From Effusibacillus consociatus (GTDB lineage: Bacteria > Bacillota > Bacilli > Tumebacillales > Effusibacillaceae): 64,000 bases of DNA. This document shows positions 8,650 to 17,385 of the stretch, in pieces. The notes beneath the pieces were generated by a model. The model was not told where the DNA came from. It searched no databases and worked only from the letters and a program-made list of their open reading frames with translations. Position numbers and translations under genes: made by a program. Numbering within the stretch: position 1 is the first letter of the stretch; each line of letters begins with the position of its first letter. The stretch is taken from the NCBI RefSeq assembly GCF_042652925.1, contig NZ_JBHSHC010000157.1:22363-86362 (forward strand), given 5' to 3'.

Positions 8650-10038
8650 TTACGCCAATAGCCCTGTTACGACTTCTTCCATCTTCATTCCCCGGGATGC
8701 TTTCACAAGAATGACCGGCTGCCGTTTCGTGGAAGTGGTACGGTTTATAAAATCAATCGCGCGTTGTTTCGAATCTGCAACAAAAATCTGTTCTTTTGCC
8801 AGACCGGCTGCAAGTGCACCTTCCGCGATATCACCTGCATGTTGGCCTACCGTTACAAGCAAATCAATCGCCAGCTCGCCGGCAAGATGTCCTACTTCGT
8901 AATGCATCTCACGGGCGACAGCCCCCAATTCCAGCATATCCCCAATCACGGCTACTTTAAAATCGGTATCCGGTGTTTCCGATAACATTCGAAGCGCCGC
9001 TTTCATTGAAGTAGGGCTTGCGTTATACGCGTCATTGACCACATATCCGCCCGCTGCACGTTTTTTCACTTCCATTCGCATGGCGGATAAGGAAGCCTTT
9101 GACAATCCGCTCGCAATCTCTTCTTTTGTCATGCCCAAACGGCGTGCAATTGCGACCGTAGCCAACGCATTGCCCACTTGGTGTCTGCCCGGAATCGGTA
9201 CATGGTATTCAGAATGATCGCCTTCCAGACGAAAAACGGTTCCTTCCAGCCCCAGCGAACGAACTTCCACCGCACGAACATCGTTCGATTCTCCAAATCC
9301 AAACCATTCAACCTCGCAAGGAACCTTCTCCCGCAAGGCACGGAGGAGAGGTTCATCTCCATACAACAAAGCCAGGCCCGAATCGGGCAGTCTTTCAATC
9401 AATTCAAATTTCGCATCTGCAATCCGCTCTCTTGAACCCAGGTACTCAATATGAGCTTCTCCGATGTTTGTGATCACACCGATCTCCGGGGCCGCTATGT
9501 CAGCCAGAAGTGCAATCTCCCCTATCCCGCTCATCCCCATTTCAAGCACCGCAACATCCGTATCAGGTTCCAATGCCAGTACCATTAAAGGCAATCCGAT
9601 GTGGTTGTTTAAATTCCCCTGTGTTTTCTGTACCTTGAATCGTTCAGCCAGAACGGCTGCAATTAAATCTTTCGTTGACGTTTTTCCGTTACTGCCCGTC
9701 ACGCCTATTAAGCTCAACTGTAAGGTTTGACGGTATGACTTTGCAAGCTGCTGCAAGGCAAGGAGCGTATCTTCAACCCCAATGACGGCAACACGCGGGT
9801 CGAGAGCTTCCGGCAAAGGACGGTTGGTCTGCCACAGAGTGGCAACTGCCCCCTGCGAAATTGCCTGAGTCAGGAAATCGTGACCGTCAAAACGTTCACC
9901 CACCAACGGCACAAAAAGCCGACCGCTTATCCCAGCCCGTGAGTCGGTGGATACTCCCTTTATTTCTGCTGCCGGATTGCCGGTTAGCAATTCCCCCTGC
10001 GTCATTTGAACCAATTGACTTATCGTTGCTCGAATCAT
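8650..10038 (-). CDS. murF: UDP-MurNAc-tripeptide:D-Ala-D-Ala ligase MurF
   Basis: The enzyme adds the D-Ala-D-Ala dipeptide to complete the cytoplasmic pentapeptide precursor. At 462 aa it is full length, with an N-terminal uridine-binding domain (GVSTDSRAGISGRLFVPLVGERFDGHDF), P-loop GVTGSNGKTSTKDLI, EMGMSGIGEI, ITNIGEAHIEYLGS, and NDAYNASPTSMKAAL in the C-domain. Its ATG overlaps the end of murE by 4 nt (translational coupling). Placement between murE and mraY is the common bacterial order but differs from B. subtilis, where murF is elsewhere. Confidence 0.96.
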   Translation of the reverse strand: MIRATISQLVQMTQGELLTGNPAAEIKGVSTDSRAGISGRLFVPLVGERFDGHDFLTQAISQGAVATLWQTNRPLPEALDPRVAVIGVEDTLLALQQLAKSYRQTLQLSLIGVTGSNGKTSTKDLIAAVLAERFKVQKTQGNLNNHIGLPLMVLALEPDTDVAVLEMGMSGIGEIALLADIAAPEIGVITNIGEAHIEYLGSRERIADAKFELIERLPDSGLALLYGDEPLLRALREKVPCEVEWFGFGESNDVRAVEVRSLGLEGTVFRLEGDHSEYHVPIPGRHQVGNALATVAIARRLGMTKEEIASGLSKASLSAMRMEVKKRAAGGYVVNDAYNASPTSMKAALRMLSETPDTDFKVAVIGDMLELGAVAREMHYEVGHLAGELAIDLLVTVGQHAGDIAEGALAAGLAKEQIFVADSKQRAIDFINRTTSTKRQPVILVKASRGMKMEEVVTGLLA

Positions 10039-11519
10039 AGTTCCCCCCGGATCGCCTTGGCAGCTACTTCCCGATCATCAAAATGATGCTTTGTCTTGCC
10101 AATGATTTGATAGGTTTCGTGGCCTTTTCCCGCAATTAATACCACATCGTCTTCGGTCGCAAGCCGAATCGCATGCCGGATGGCTTCCGTCCGATCTGTC
10201 AATCGAACATACCGTTCCCGCGAACAATCTGCCAACCCTTCTTCCATATCGTCGAGAATGCGCTCCGGATCTTCCGTTCGCGGGTTGTCGGACGTAATGA
10301 TTGCAACATCACTGTACTGGGCCGCAATCCGAGCCATTGTTGGCCTTTTCGTGCGATCGCGGTCACCGCCGCATCCAACAACGGTGTAGACCCTTCCTCT
10401 GGCAAATTCCCGAATGGTCTTCAGCACATTCTCGAGCGAGTCCGGCGTATGGGCATAGTCGACGATAACCGTAAAATCCTGGCCGGCTGCCACTCGTTCA
10501 AAACGTCCATCGACCCCTCGTACCGATTCGAGGGAGGACTTGATTGCAGACAGAGGTACCCCTTCACACAGGCAGGCGGCAGCTGCAGCCAAAGCATTGT
10601 AGACAGAAAATTTGCCTGTCATCTGAAGCGAAATCTCAGTTGTCCCTGCAAAACTGTCCAAAGTGAAAGAAGCCCCTTTTGCTTCAATTCGCACATTGGT
10701 TGCACGCACATCAGCCGTTTGATTGATACCGTAGGTGACCACCTGGGCAACAGTTTGCTGAACAAAGAAGCCGGCAGATGGATCATCCGCATTGATGACA
10801 GCAAACTGCGAATCATCCCGCTTATCCCCATATGTATTACCCAGCCGGGAGAAAAATTTCCCTTTTGCGATTCGATACTCGTCCATTGAACCGTGAAAAT
10901 CCAGATGATCCTGTGTCAGATTTGTAAAAACGGCGGTCCGAAATTTTGTCCCTGCAACCCTTTTTAAATCGAGCGCATGCGACGAAACTTCCATGATCGG
11001 ATAGACAGTTCCAATTTCACGCATTTGATGGAACGTTTCCTGCAGCTCCAGTGCCTCGGGAGTGGTATTGGCCATATCAAATTCCTGTGCGCCGATACGC
11101 TTTTTTATAGTACCGATCAAACCTGTCAAATGACCCTGATCCGTTAAAATTTTATCAATTAAATGGGTAACTGTCGTCTTGCCGTTTGTCCCGGTTACCC
11201 CAATGATCTTCATCGATTTGGAAGGATGTTGATAAAACACGGCTCCGAGAATCGGAATCACATCTCGGGTATCCTTTACGATAATTTGCGGAACGGAAAG
11301 GTTGTCGATAATCCTTTCCACTACAACAGCTACTGCTCCCCGGTCTACCGCCTGAGATACGAAATCGTGCCCGTCGACCGTATGTCCCCGCAGGGCAACG
11401 AACAAGGAACCGGGACCCGCAAGCCTTGAATCGGCGGTAATGGCGGAAATCTCCAGTTCATCTATCGAGCCAATCACTTTTTTTAACAAAACAGGAGCAA
11501 GTAACACATGTAGCTGCAA
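10035..11519 (-). CDS. murE: UDP-MurNAc-L-Ala-D-Glu:meso-DAP ligase MurE
   Basis: The enzyme adds the third stem amino acid. It has a MurE N-domain (ITADSRLAGPGSLFVALRG), P-loop GVTGTNGKTTVTHLI, TTPEALELQ, and the DNPR motif (SDNPRTEDPE), which in the family marks meso-diaminopimelate specificity, so the wall is of the DAP type. The frame is open to 11657, but the best start is a TTG at 11519 with GAGGAGG exactly 8 nt upstream, giving 494 aa, the normal size. A rare start codon with a very strong ribosome site is characteristic of several genes here. Confidence 0.93.
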   Translation of the reverse strand: MQLHVLLAPVLLKKVIGSIDELEISAITADSRLAGPGSLFVALRGHTVDGHDFVSQAVDRGAVAVVVERIIDNLSVPQIIVKDTRDVIPILGAVFYQHPSKSMKIIGVTGTNGKTTVTHLIDKILTDQGHLTGLIGTIKKRIGAQEFDMANTTPEALELQETFHQMREIGTVYPIMEVSSHALDLKRVAGTKFRTAVFTNLTQDHLDFHGSMDEYRIAKGKFFSRLGNTYGDKRDDSQFAVINADDPSAGFFVQQTVAQVVTYGINQTADVRATNVRIEAKGASFTLDSFAGTTEISLQMTGKFSVYNALAAAAACLCEGVPLSAIKSSLESVRGVDGRFERVAAGQDFTVIVDYAHTPDSLENVLKTIREFARGRVYTVVGCGGDRDRTKRPTMARIAAQYSDVAIITSDNPRTEDPERILDDMEEGLADCSRERYVRLTDRTEAIRHAIRLATEDDVVLIAGKGHETYQIIGKTKHHFDDREVAAKAIRGEL

Positions 11520-11653
11520 TGCAACGGCCTCCTCAAAAAATTTGTCCGGTACTGACAGAAAGCCCGAAAAGAGCCGATCCCGGCAAGGCAGCCGGGATTC
11601 GGCACAAGTGGTACATCCCGCTAGTGTGAATGTAACGAGTCTACAGTTACCTG

Positions 11654-13594
11654 TCAAGGAGCAGGCTGTTCGCTCAGAAAGATTCTTATGGCAGAACCGG
11701 GTGGAACCTTGGTACCTGCAGCAGGCGCTTGCGCTACAACGTATTTGCCCTGTCCGACCGTCTCGACCCGAAGATGTGCAGCGCTTTGGATCATCACCTT
11801 CTGAGCTTCTTCAATTGAGAGTCCCGCTAATTGTGGAACCTCTACCGGACGAATGTCCCCATATTTGTATTCGCGAGAAATTCCGTTTTTCCTTGCCGGA
11901 ACATTTAAATAATGAAGAGAATCTGCCAGAACGTTTCCTACTACCGGTGCGGCGATCACTCCCCCGAAAACCAGACCGGCTTTCGGATTGTCAACCGCAA
12001 TATAGGCCACCAGTTTCGGATCATCTGCCGGAGCCATACCGATAAATGACACAATATAATGACCTTGCTTATACCCTCCGCCCGGAGCTGCCACCTGGGC
12101 GGTACCTGTCTTCCCTGCAATCCGATATCCTTCCCGAAACGCATTCTTTCCGGTTCCCCGAGCGACCACACTTTCGAGCGTCTCACGAACTGTCTTGGCG
12201 GTCACTTCGGAAACCACCCGCTGTTTTTCCTTCGGTTCAATTCTTTCGATCACTTTTCCGGTTTCCGGTTCAATCCATTCTTTCGCCACATGGGGTTCCA
12301 TTAAAAGGCCGCCGTTTGCAATAGCGGAAACCGCCATTACTTGTTGGATAGGAGTCACGGATACCCCCTGACCGAACGAAGTGGTGGCAAGTTCCAACGG
12401 ACCCACTCTGTTCAATTTGAACATAATTCCTTTGCCTTCACCCGGCATATCGATTCCGGTTTTTTGACCGAATCCGAATTTATAGATATAGCTGAACAGC
12501 TTCTCCTTTCCCAATCGCTGTCCCATAAGCATAAACCCGGGGTTGCAGGAGTTCTCCACAACCTCCAGAAATGTTTCCGAACCGTGTCCGCCAGCTTTCC
12601 AGCAGCGAATTTTGCGACCTGCAACTTCATAATAACCCGGGTCATAAAAGCGGTCTTTTAAATTGATTTTGTTCTCTTCCAAAGCGGCAGCAAGAGTTAC
12701 GATTTTAAAAGTCGATCCCGGCTCGAATGTTTTCCAGATTGCCAGATTTCGATTAAATACTTCTTGCGGATAATCTTTATAGTTTCCCGGCTTGAACGTC
12801 GGGTAGTTTTCCATCGCCAGGATTTCGCCGGTCTTTGGATCTGCTACAATTCCCATGACCCCGTCAGGATTTGTTGTCGCCACGACATTCTCGATCTCCC
12901 GCCGCAAAAATGTCGAGATTTCCTTATCGATCGTCAATTTCAGATTTTGTCCGTTCTCCGGAGGCGTATAAGTATCATCTTCCCCACTTATTCTCTGTCC
13001 GGTCACGTTTGCCATAAACGAAATACTGCCCTTTTTCCCTCGCAAACGCTCATCATACCATTGCTCCAGTCCCGTCAGTCCCTGATTGTCAATTCCGGAG
13101 AACCCCAGAATATGAGCTGCCAAAGATTCGAAAGGATAATAACGTTTGCCCTCTTCGGTAACATAAATGCCAGGCAATTTCAAGGCACGAACTTCCTTCG
13201 CTTTTTGCTCCTCGATTTTGCGTCCCCCCGGCGTCACATATACAATTGATGTCCGTTTGCTGATCTTTGACAGAATGTCTTCCGTTTGGACTCCCAAGAC
13301 CTTTGCCAGTTTCTCCGCTGTTGCCGGCTTGTCTTTAATCTGTGCCGGGATAGCAACCACAGTAGGAGCACTGCCGTTGTATGCAAGCACTTCTCCATTG
13401 CGATCCAGAATGGTGCCCCTTTTGGATTCAACCGGTATGTCTCGACGCCACAGGTCTTCCGCTTTCTTTGTTAACCACGGGGACTGGATCAATTGTATAT
13501 AGGCCAGGCGTCCGATCAACGCCAGAAAAACCGTACCCAGTACGAATAATACCAAGACCAGTCTTTTTCGAAGAATCCCGTTTACAGCGCGCAC
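11654..13594 (-). CDS. spoVD: Class B penicillin-binding protein, SpoVD type
   Basis: This is a membrane-anchored transpeptidase of 646 aa: a basic N-terminus and one helix (about residues 10-30), the PBP dimerisation domain, the transpeptidase domain with SxxK (GSTFK), SxN (NSCNP) and KTG (AGKTGTAQ), and one C-terminal PASTA domain (from about VEVPQLAGLSIEEA). I use the GTG at 13594, preceded by AGAGGGGG. One PASTA domain and the place after pbpB match spoVD, which makes spore cortex with SpoVE. An IS110 remnant and two terminators separate it from pbpB, so it probably has its own promoter. Confidence 0.9.
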   Translation of the reverse strand: MRAVNGILRKRLVLVLFVLGTVFLALIGRLAYIQLIQSPWLTKKAEDLWRRDIPVESKRGTILDRNGEVLAYNGSAPTVVAIPAQIKDKPATAEKLAKVLGVQTEDILSKISKRTSIVYVTPGGRKIEEQKAKEVRALKLPGIYVTEEGKRYYPFESLAAHILGFSGIDNQGLTGLEQWYDERLRGKKGSISFMANVTGQRISGEDDTYTPPENGQNLKLTIDKEISTFLRREIENVVATTNPDGVMGIVADPKTGEILAMENYPTFKPGNYKDYPQEVFNRNLAIWKTFEPGSTFKIVTLAAALEENKINLKDRFYDPGYYEVAGRKIRCWKAGGHGSETFLEVVENSCNPGFMLMGQRLGKEKLFSYIYKFGFGQKTGIDMPGEGKGIMFKLNRVGPLELATTSFGQGVSVTPIQQVMAVSAIANGGLLMEPHVAKEWIEPETGKVIERIEPKEKQRVVSEVTAKTVRETLESVVARGTGKNAFREGYRIAGKTGTAQVAAPGGGYKQGHYIVSFIGMAPADDPKLVAYIAVDNPKAGLVFGGVIAAPVVGNVLADSLHYLNVPARKNGISREYKYGDIRPVEVPQLAGLSIEEAQKVMIQSAAHLRVETVGQGKYVVAQAPAAGTKVPPGSAIRIFLSEQPAP

Positions 13595-13726
13595 ACTTTC
13601 CGCCCCCTCTTGTCGCCACAGATTCATTACCAACCATATGCTTGTCATGCTCGGACTAGAAGTGGGAAGCTGACAAACGAAAAGATTGGACAGGCAGCGC
13701 AAACTATTCTGAAAGCGGGGACTAAA

Positions 13727-13834
13727 ATGGACTCTCACATTTTAGCGCTTATCTTGCTTGCAACTGCCGTTGGCCTGGGATTCGTTACTATGGCCCGTCA
13801 TGGTCTGAGAACAGAAGAAAGCGAACCCGAATAA
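13727..13834 (+). CDS. Small single-span membrane protein, hypothetical
   Basis: This is a 35-aa reading frame: a short N-terminus, a hydrophobic helix (about residues 5-21, ALILLATAVGLGFVTM) and a charged tail ending TEESEPE. The ATG has a purine-rich GCGGGGA stretch 6-7 nt upstream, and a strong terminator hairpin starts 18 nt after the stop. It is the only plus-strand reading frame inside the dcw region. I do not recognise it. The membrane-helix pattern plus terminator supports a real gene; its shortness leaves doubt. Confidence 0.45.
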   Translation: MDSHILALILLATAVGLGFVTMARHGLRTEESEPE

Positions 13835-13851
13835 CTCCGTATTGAAAAATA

Positions 13852-13890
13852 AACAAGGCAGAAGTCATGCACTATGGCTTCTGCCTTGTT
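13852..13890. terminator. Bidirectional terminator hairpin beside the IS110 remnant
   Basis: There is a 13-bp perfect stem (AACAAGGCAGAAG/CTTCTGCCTTGTT) with a 13-nt loop. It ends the small plus-strand gene and can also stop transcription coming from the IS110 side. Its right arm contains CTTCTGCCTT, which is repeated at 14743-14752 on the other side of the insertion. Confidence 0.75.
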
Positions 13891-14742
13891 ATTCGTCTCA
13901 ATACTTCTGCGTTCCTGAGAGATGCTAGTGAAGTTTCACTTCAATTTCCGGAAGGATGATGGAGGCGGCATTACGGTCAATACCATGGATGCCCCCGAGT
14001 GATTCAACCTCCACCTGACGGGTAAGGAGCGAGTCAATCTGGGCGTCAATGTCTGCCAGAGATTGTTCCAGAAACCTGAGGTGTGCCCAAGAACCGCGGA
14101 GTAAAAAGCGATGGTGAAGGGAGAGCTTTATGTCCAGCGCATCAATCTCCCCATGATCCATGAGATGCTGGAGAATCACGCGACCTGTAACTCCAAACAC
14201 ATCGGAAACTGCAGAAGCCAGCTTGTTACCGGCTGTGTCCAAGAGTTTTTGGATTCGGTTTTTCTCAATCGTAATATTCTGAATGAGTTTTTTCTTATGG
14301 CGGGTGAGTTCCCGAAGCGTACGAATGTCTTGCGGGGGAACAAAACTGCCTGCAATGTGCCCGGAACGGAGAAGCTTTGCAATCCACTCCGCATCCGAAA
14401 TGTCGTTTTTCCGTCCTGAAACATTCTTAATCCGCTGGGCATTGGCCAGCTTGATGTTGAAGTGTCCTTCCAATACCTGAAACACAGGCTTCCAGTAGGT
14501 ACCCGTACTTTCAATGGCTACATGGGTGCAACGTTCAGATTGCAACCAAGCCAGAAGTTCTTTAAGCCCATTCGACATGGTGGAAAATGTACGGATTTCC
14601 TTACGGGGTCGTTGGTCCAGGGAACCGGCAAGCAAACAGGCTACCACAGTGTGCCGATGAACATCCAAACCGCAACAGCTTTCGAGAATTGCCTCCACAT
14701 GCATCCCTCCAAAAGTAAACTTGGGGAAGAGAGCGGGTATTT
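13888..14742 (-). mobile_element. IS110-family insertion remnant between pbpB and spoVD
   Basis: A truncated IS110-type transposase gene is flanked by the 10-bp direct repeat CTTCTGCCTT (13878-13887 and 14743-14752). The left copy is part of a terminator hairpin. The interval of about 855 bp is shorter than a usual IS110 element (about 1.2-1.5 kb), so part of the element is missing. The boundaries are inferred from the direct repeat; they could be coincidental. Confidence 0.6.
13925..14704 (-). pseudogene. Truncated IS110-family transposase
   Basis: The 259-aa product carries the N-terminal DEDD (RuvC-like) domain with Asp14 (GLDVH), Glu65 (AIESTGTYW), Asp101 and Asp104 (KNDISDAEW), followed by the helical linker. 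It stops just inside the second domain, at about HGIDRNAASIILPEIE, so the C-terminal transposase domain with the catalytic serine is lost; full proteins have about 400 aa. It is therefore expected to be inactive. IS110 elements encode a bridge RNA in a non-coding end; only about 40-60 nt remain on each side here. Confidence 0.85.
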
Positions 14743-14774
14743 CTTCTGCCTTATGCGATGATGTTGGGCAAAAA

Positions 14775-14794
14775 AGCGCGTCACCTGACGCGCT
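14775..14794 (-). terminator. Terminator after pbpB
   Basis: There is a perfect 8-bp stem GCGCGTCA/TGACGCGC with a 2-nt loop, followed on the minus strand by six U residues, 25 nt after the pbpB stop codon. It would end the mraZ-pbpB transcript before the IS110 remnant and spoVD. Confidence 0.85.
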
Positions 14795-14816
14795 TCATCA
14801 AGACACTTTAACTGAC

Positions 14817-16988
14817 TTAACCGGGGCCAAACGTTAATTTGATCTTGGAGCCGGCAGGGACAAACGAGCCGCCTTTCTGTTCTTGACCGGTTACATACCC
14901 TGACCCGGTTGGATCCGGAACCAGATCCAGGATCGATAAAATCTCAAATGCTTCTTTCATGCTTTTTCCTGTTAAATCAGGTACCTGCACGTTCCCTTGA
15001 CTGTCTTTTCCGTTTCCGGCGATCACAATGCCGGACCCTCCAGCCAGAATCTTAGTCCCTGCTTTCGGCCACTGGGCCGTGACTTTCTCTCCCGTACCGA
15101 GGATTTGCAACCGGATCTGATTCACTTTGGCAGTCTCCAAAGCTTGATTCCGGTTCATTCCGATCCAATTTGGAACATTGGAGTATTTGATCAGATTGTT
15201 GGGGTTGACCTGGACCGGTTTGGAACCTTCTACCTTAAACCCGATATACGGAAGCACATTCGCAAACACTTCTTTGGCAAACGGAGTAGCCACAACGTTT
15301 CCAAACTGCAGGTCATTATTTGGCGAATCGACAGTCACATAGACGAGCACTTTAGGCTTGTCTGCAGGTGCGAAACCGATGAACGAACCGATATACCGGT
15401 CGTCCTCATAACCGCCAGTCGCTTTCGCAATCTGTGCGGTACCGGTTTTTCCCGCAATTCGGTACCCCTCGATGTAACCCGCCTTTGCCTCGTCGTTCTT
15501 GACGATGCCTTCCATGACATCCCGCATCGTAGCCATCACTTCGGGCGTCGCCACTTCACTGATCACATGCGGCTTCTGCTCCTGAATCGTAGCGTCTGTT
15601 TTCGGATCGCGAATTTCTTTCATCACAAACGGTCGCATGACCTTTCCGCCATTTGCCACTGCCGAAACGGCAGCCACTTGCTGCATGGGGGTTACGGCAT
15701 TTCCTTGTCCGAAGGATGTGCTGGCAAGGTTTATGTCACTCTTCTGCTGCGGTTCGAACAAGATCGATCTTCCCTCACCCGGCAAATCCACACCGGTCTT
15801 TTGGTTAAACCCGAAACGATAGATGTAATCGTACAGCTTGTCCCAGCCAAGTCGTTGTCCGAGCAGGATCATTCCTACGTTACTGGATTGTTCCATACCT
15901 TGACGGAATGTGAGAGGACGAGAGCCCTTTTGAGAATAGTTCCAGTCATGGATTGGCGTACCGGAGACATTTAAAACACCTGCCGTGAAGGTTTCATTAA
16001 GACTGACTTTTTGTTCCGCCAGGGCGGCTGTCATGGTCACGATCTTGAATGTCGAGCCCGGTTCAAAGGTCGCGTTGACGGCCCGGTTGTTATCGAGTAC
16101 CTTTTGCTCCGATTCACCGAATTTGTTCGGGTTAAAAGTCGGGCGGTTCGCCAATGCAAGAATCTCACCTGTATTTGGATCTGCAACTACAATCGAGGCG
16201 TTTTCCGGTTTATACTTTTGTACCAAACTATCAAGTGCATCCTCGGCGTAGTGTTGAATTGTTTCATCGATCGTAAGCCAAATATCCTTGCCGTCTACTG
16301 CTGACTTGATCTCTTCCTCTTCATACGGCAGCGGATTCCCTTTGCTGTCTTGCAAAAATCTTCGTGAACCGTCCTTTCCCCGCAGTACATCATCATACTG
16401 CAGTTCAACTCCGGCGCCGCCTTTCCCGTCCTTTGTCACAAATCCCAAGACGTGAGCCGCAAGAGGACCGTTCGGATAATGACGAGTGGTGGTTTTGGTC
16501 AAGAAGATTCCATTTAAATTAAGCTTCTCGATCTTTTCCGCTGTATCTGCATCCACCGCTTGTTTTAAATCGACTCCCCCTTGTGGTTTACTTGTCAGAA
16601 TCTCGTAGATTTTATTCTCAGGCATTTTCAGGAGCGGGGCCAATTTTTGCGCATACACCTGCGGATCTCCCTGCCACGCTTCCAGTTCCTTCGATTTTTT
16701 CGCTTTCGGATTGTCAACTGCCTGTTTCGCTGCTTTCATTTGGTCGATATCGGCTGACACGTTATAAGCCGCTGTGGTATATGCGAGTTTTTTCCCGTTA
16801 CGGTCGTAGATAGTGCCTCGAACCGCTTCTATTGTTGCTTTTGTGCGCCAAATGGCTTCGGCTGACTTTGCCCACGCTTCGCTTTTAAACAGTTGAATAT
16901 AACCAAGTCGAAGAATCAATACGGCCAACCCGAAAACCAAAAACAGCCGCAGCCATCTGGAGCGGACTTTAATGTTGTGATCGATCAT
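14817..16988 (-). CDS. pbpB: Class B penicillin-binding protein, PBP2B/FtsI type with two PASTA domains
   Basis: This is the division transpeptidase, 723 aa. It has one N-terminal membrane helix, the dimerisation domain (TIEAVRGTIYDRNGKKLAYT), the transpeptidase domain with SxxK (GSTFK), SxN (QSSNVG) and KTG (AGKTGTAQI), then two PASTA domains (near YSNVPNWIGMNRNQALE and VQVPDLTGKSMKEAFEIL). ftsL overlaps its start; I prefer the ATG at 16988, which has GGGAG 11 nt upstream, over the GTG at 17000. Place and PASTA number fit Bacillus pbpB. Confidence 0.93.
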   Translation of the reverse strand: MIDHNIKVRSRWLRLFLVFGLAVLILRLGYIQLFKSEAWAKSAEAIWRTKATIEAVRGTIYDRNGKKLAYTTAAYNVSADIDQMKAAKQAVDNPKAKKSKELEAWQGDPQVYAQKLAPLLKMPENKIYEILTSKPQGGVDLKQAVDADTAEKIEKLNLNGIFLTKTTTRHYPNGPLAAHVLGFVTKDGKGGAGVELQYDDVLRGKDGSRRFLQDSKGNPLPYEEEEIKSAVDGKDIWLTIDETIQHYAEDALDSLVQKYKPENASIVVADPNTGEILALANRPTFNPNKFGESEQKVLDNNRAVNATFEPGSTFKIVTMTAALAEQKVSLNETFTAGVLNVSGTPIHDWNYSQKGSRPLTFRQGMEQSSNVGMILLGQRLGWDKLYDYIYRFGFNQKTGVDLPGEGRSILFEPQQKSDINLASTSFGQGNAVTPMQQVAAVSAVANGGKVMRPFVMKEIRDPKTDATIQEQKPHVISEVATPEVMATMRDVMEGIVKNDEAKAGYIEGYRIAGKTGTAQIAKATGGYEDDRYIGSFIGFAPADKPKVLVYVTVDSPNNDLQFGNVVATPFAKEVFANVLPYIGFKVEGSKPVQVNPNNLIKYSNVPNWIGMNRNQALETAKVNQIRLQILGTGEKVTAQWPKAGTKILAGGSGIVIAGNGKDSQGNVQVPDLTGKSMKEAFEILSILDLVPDPTGSGYVTGQEQKGGSFVPAGSKIKLTFGPG

Positions 16989-16996
16989 TCCGTCGA

Positions 16997-17362
16997 TCAC
17001 TCCCTGCCCGCCTTGGCGACAGCCCCCGGATTCGTCGACACCATCCCAATTTCACGGGCTTTCGAAACGATGCGACCAGGAGATTTCAATTCATTTACCC
17101 GGTCATTTAGTTTGGCGTTTACTAACATCTGTTCTTCCATTTGTATCTTCAACCGTTCCACTTCAATATTGGTTCGTGCAATCTCGGAGTATTGACCAAT
17201 AATTCCGCAGAGAACAATTGTGCAGAACAGAATGGTCGCCATCCACTTCAGTCGTTCCCCACTGGTCTTCTGAACTGCTGTTTGTTGGACGCTTGGACGA
17301 GAGATTTCCGTTTGTTTCCCCCATGCTGCCGTAGTGCCGTGCACTGATCTTGCTGCTAACAT
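16997..17362 (-). CDS. ftsL: Cell division protein FtsL
   Basis: This is a 121-aa bitopic protein: a cytoplasmic N-terminus of about 37 residues, one membrane helix (about 39-57, MATILFCTIVLCGIIG) and a C-terminal leucine-zipper-like coiled coil (IEVERLKIQMEEQMLVNAKLNDRVNELKS split by short breaks), typical of FtsL/DivIC septum initiators. It lies between rsmH and pbpB and overlaps the latter. Family sequence conservation is low, so the name rests on topology and place, which agree fully. Confidence 0.9.
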   Translation of the reverse strand: MLAARSVHGTTAAWGKQTEISRPSVQQTAVQKTSGERLKWMATILFCTIVLCGIIGQYSEIARTNIEVERLKIQMEEQMLVNAKLNDRVNELKSPGRIVSKAREIGMVSTNPGAVAKAGRE

Positions 17363-17385
17363 AAACCTATCCCCTCTCCAATTTT

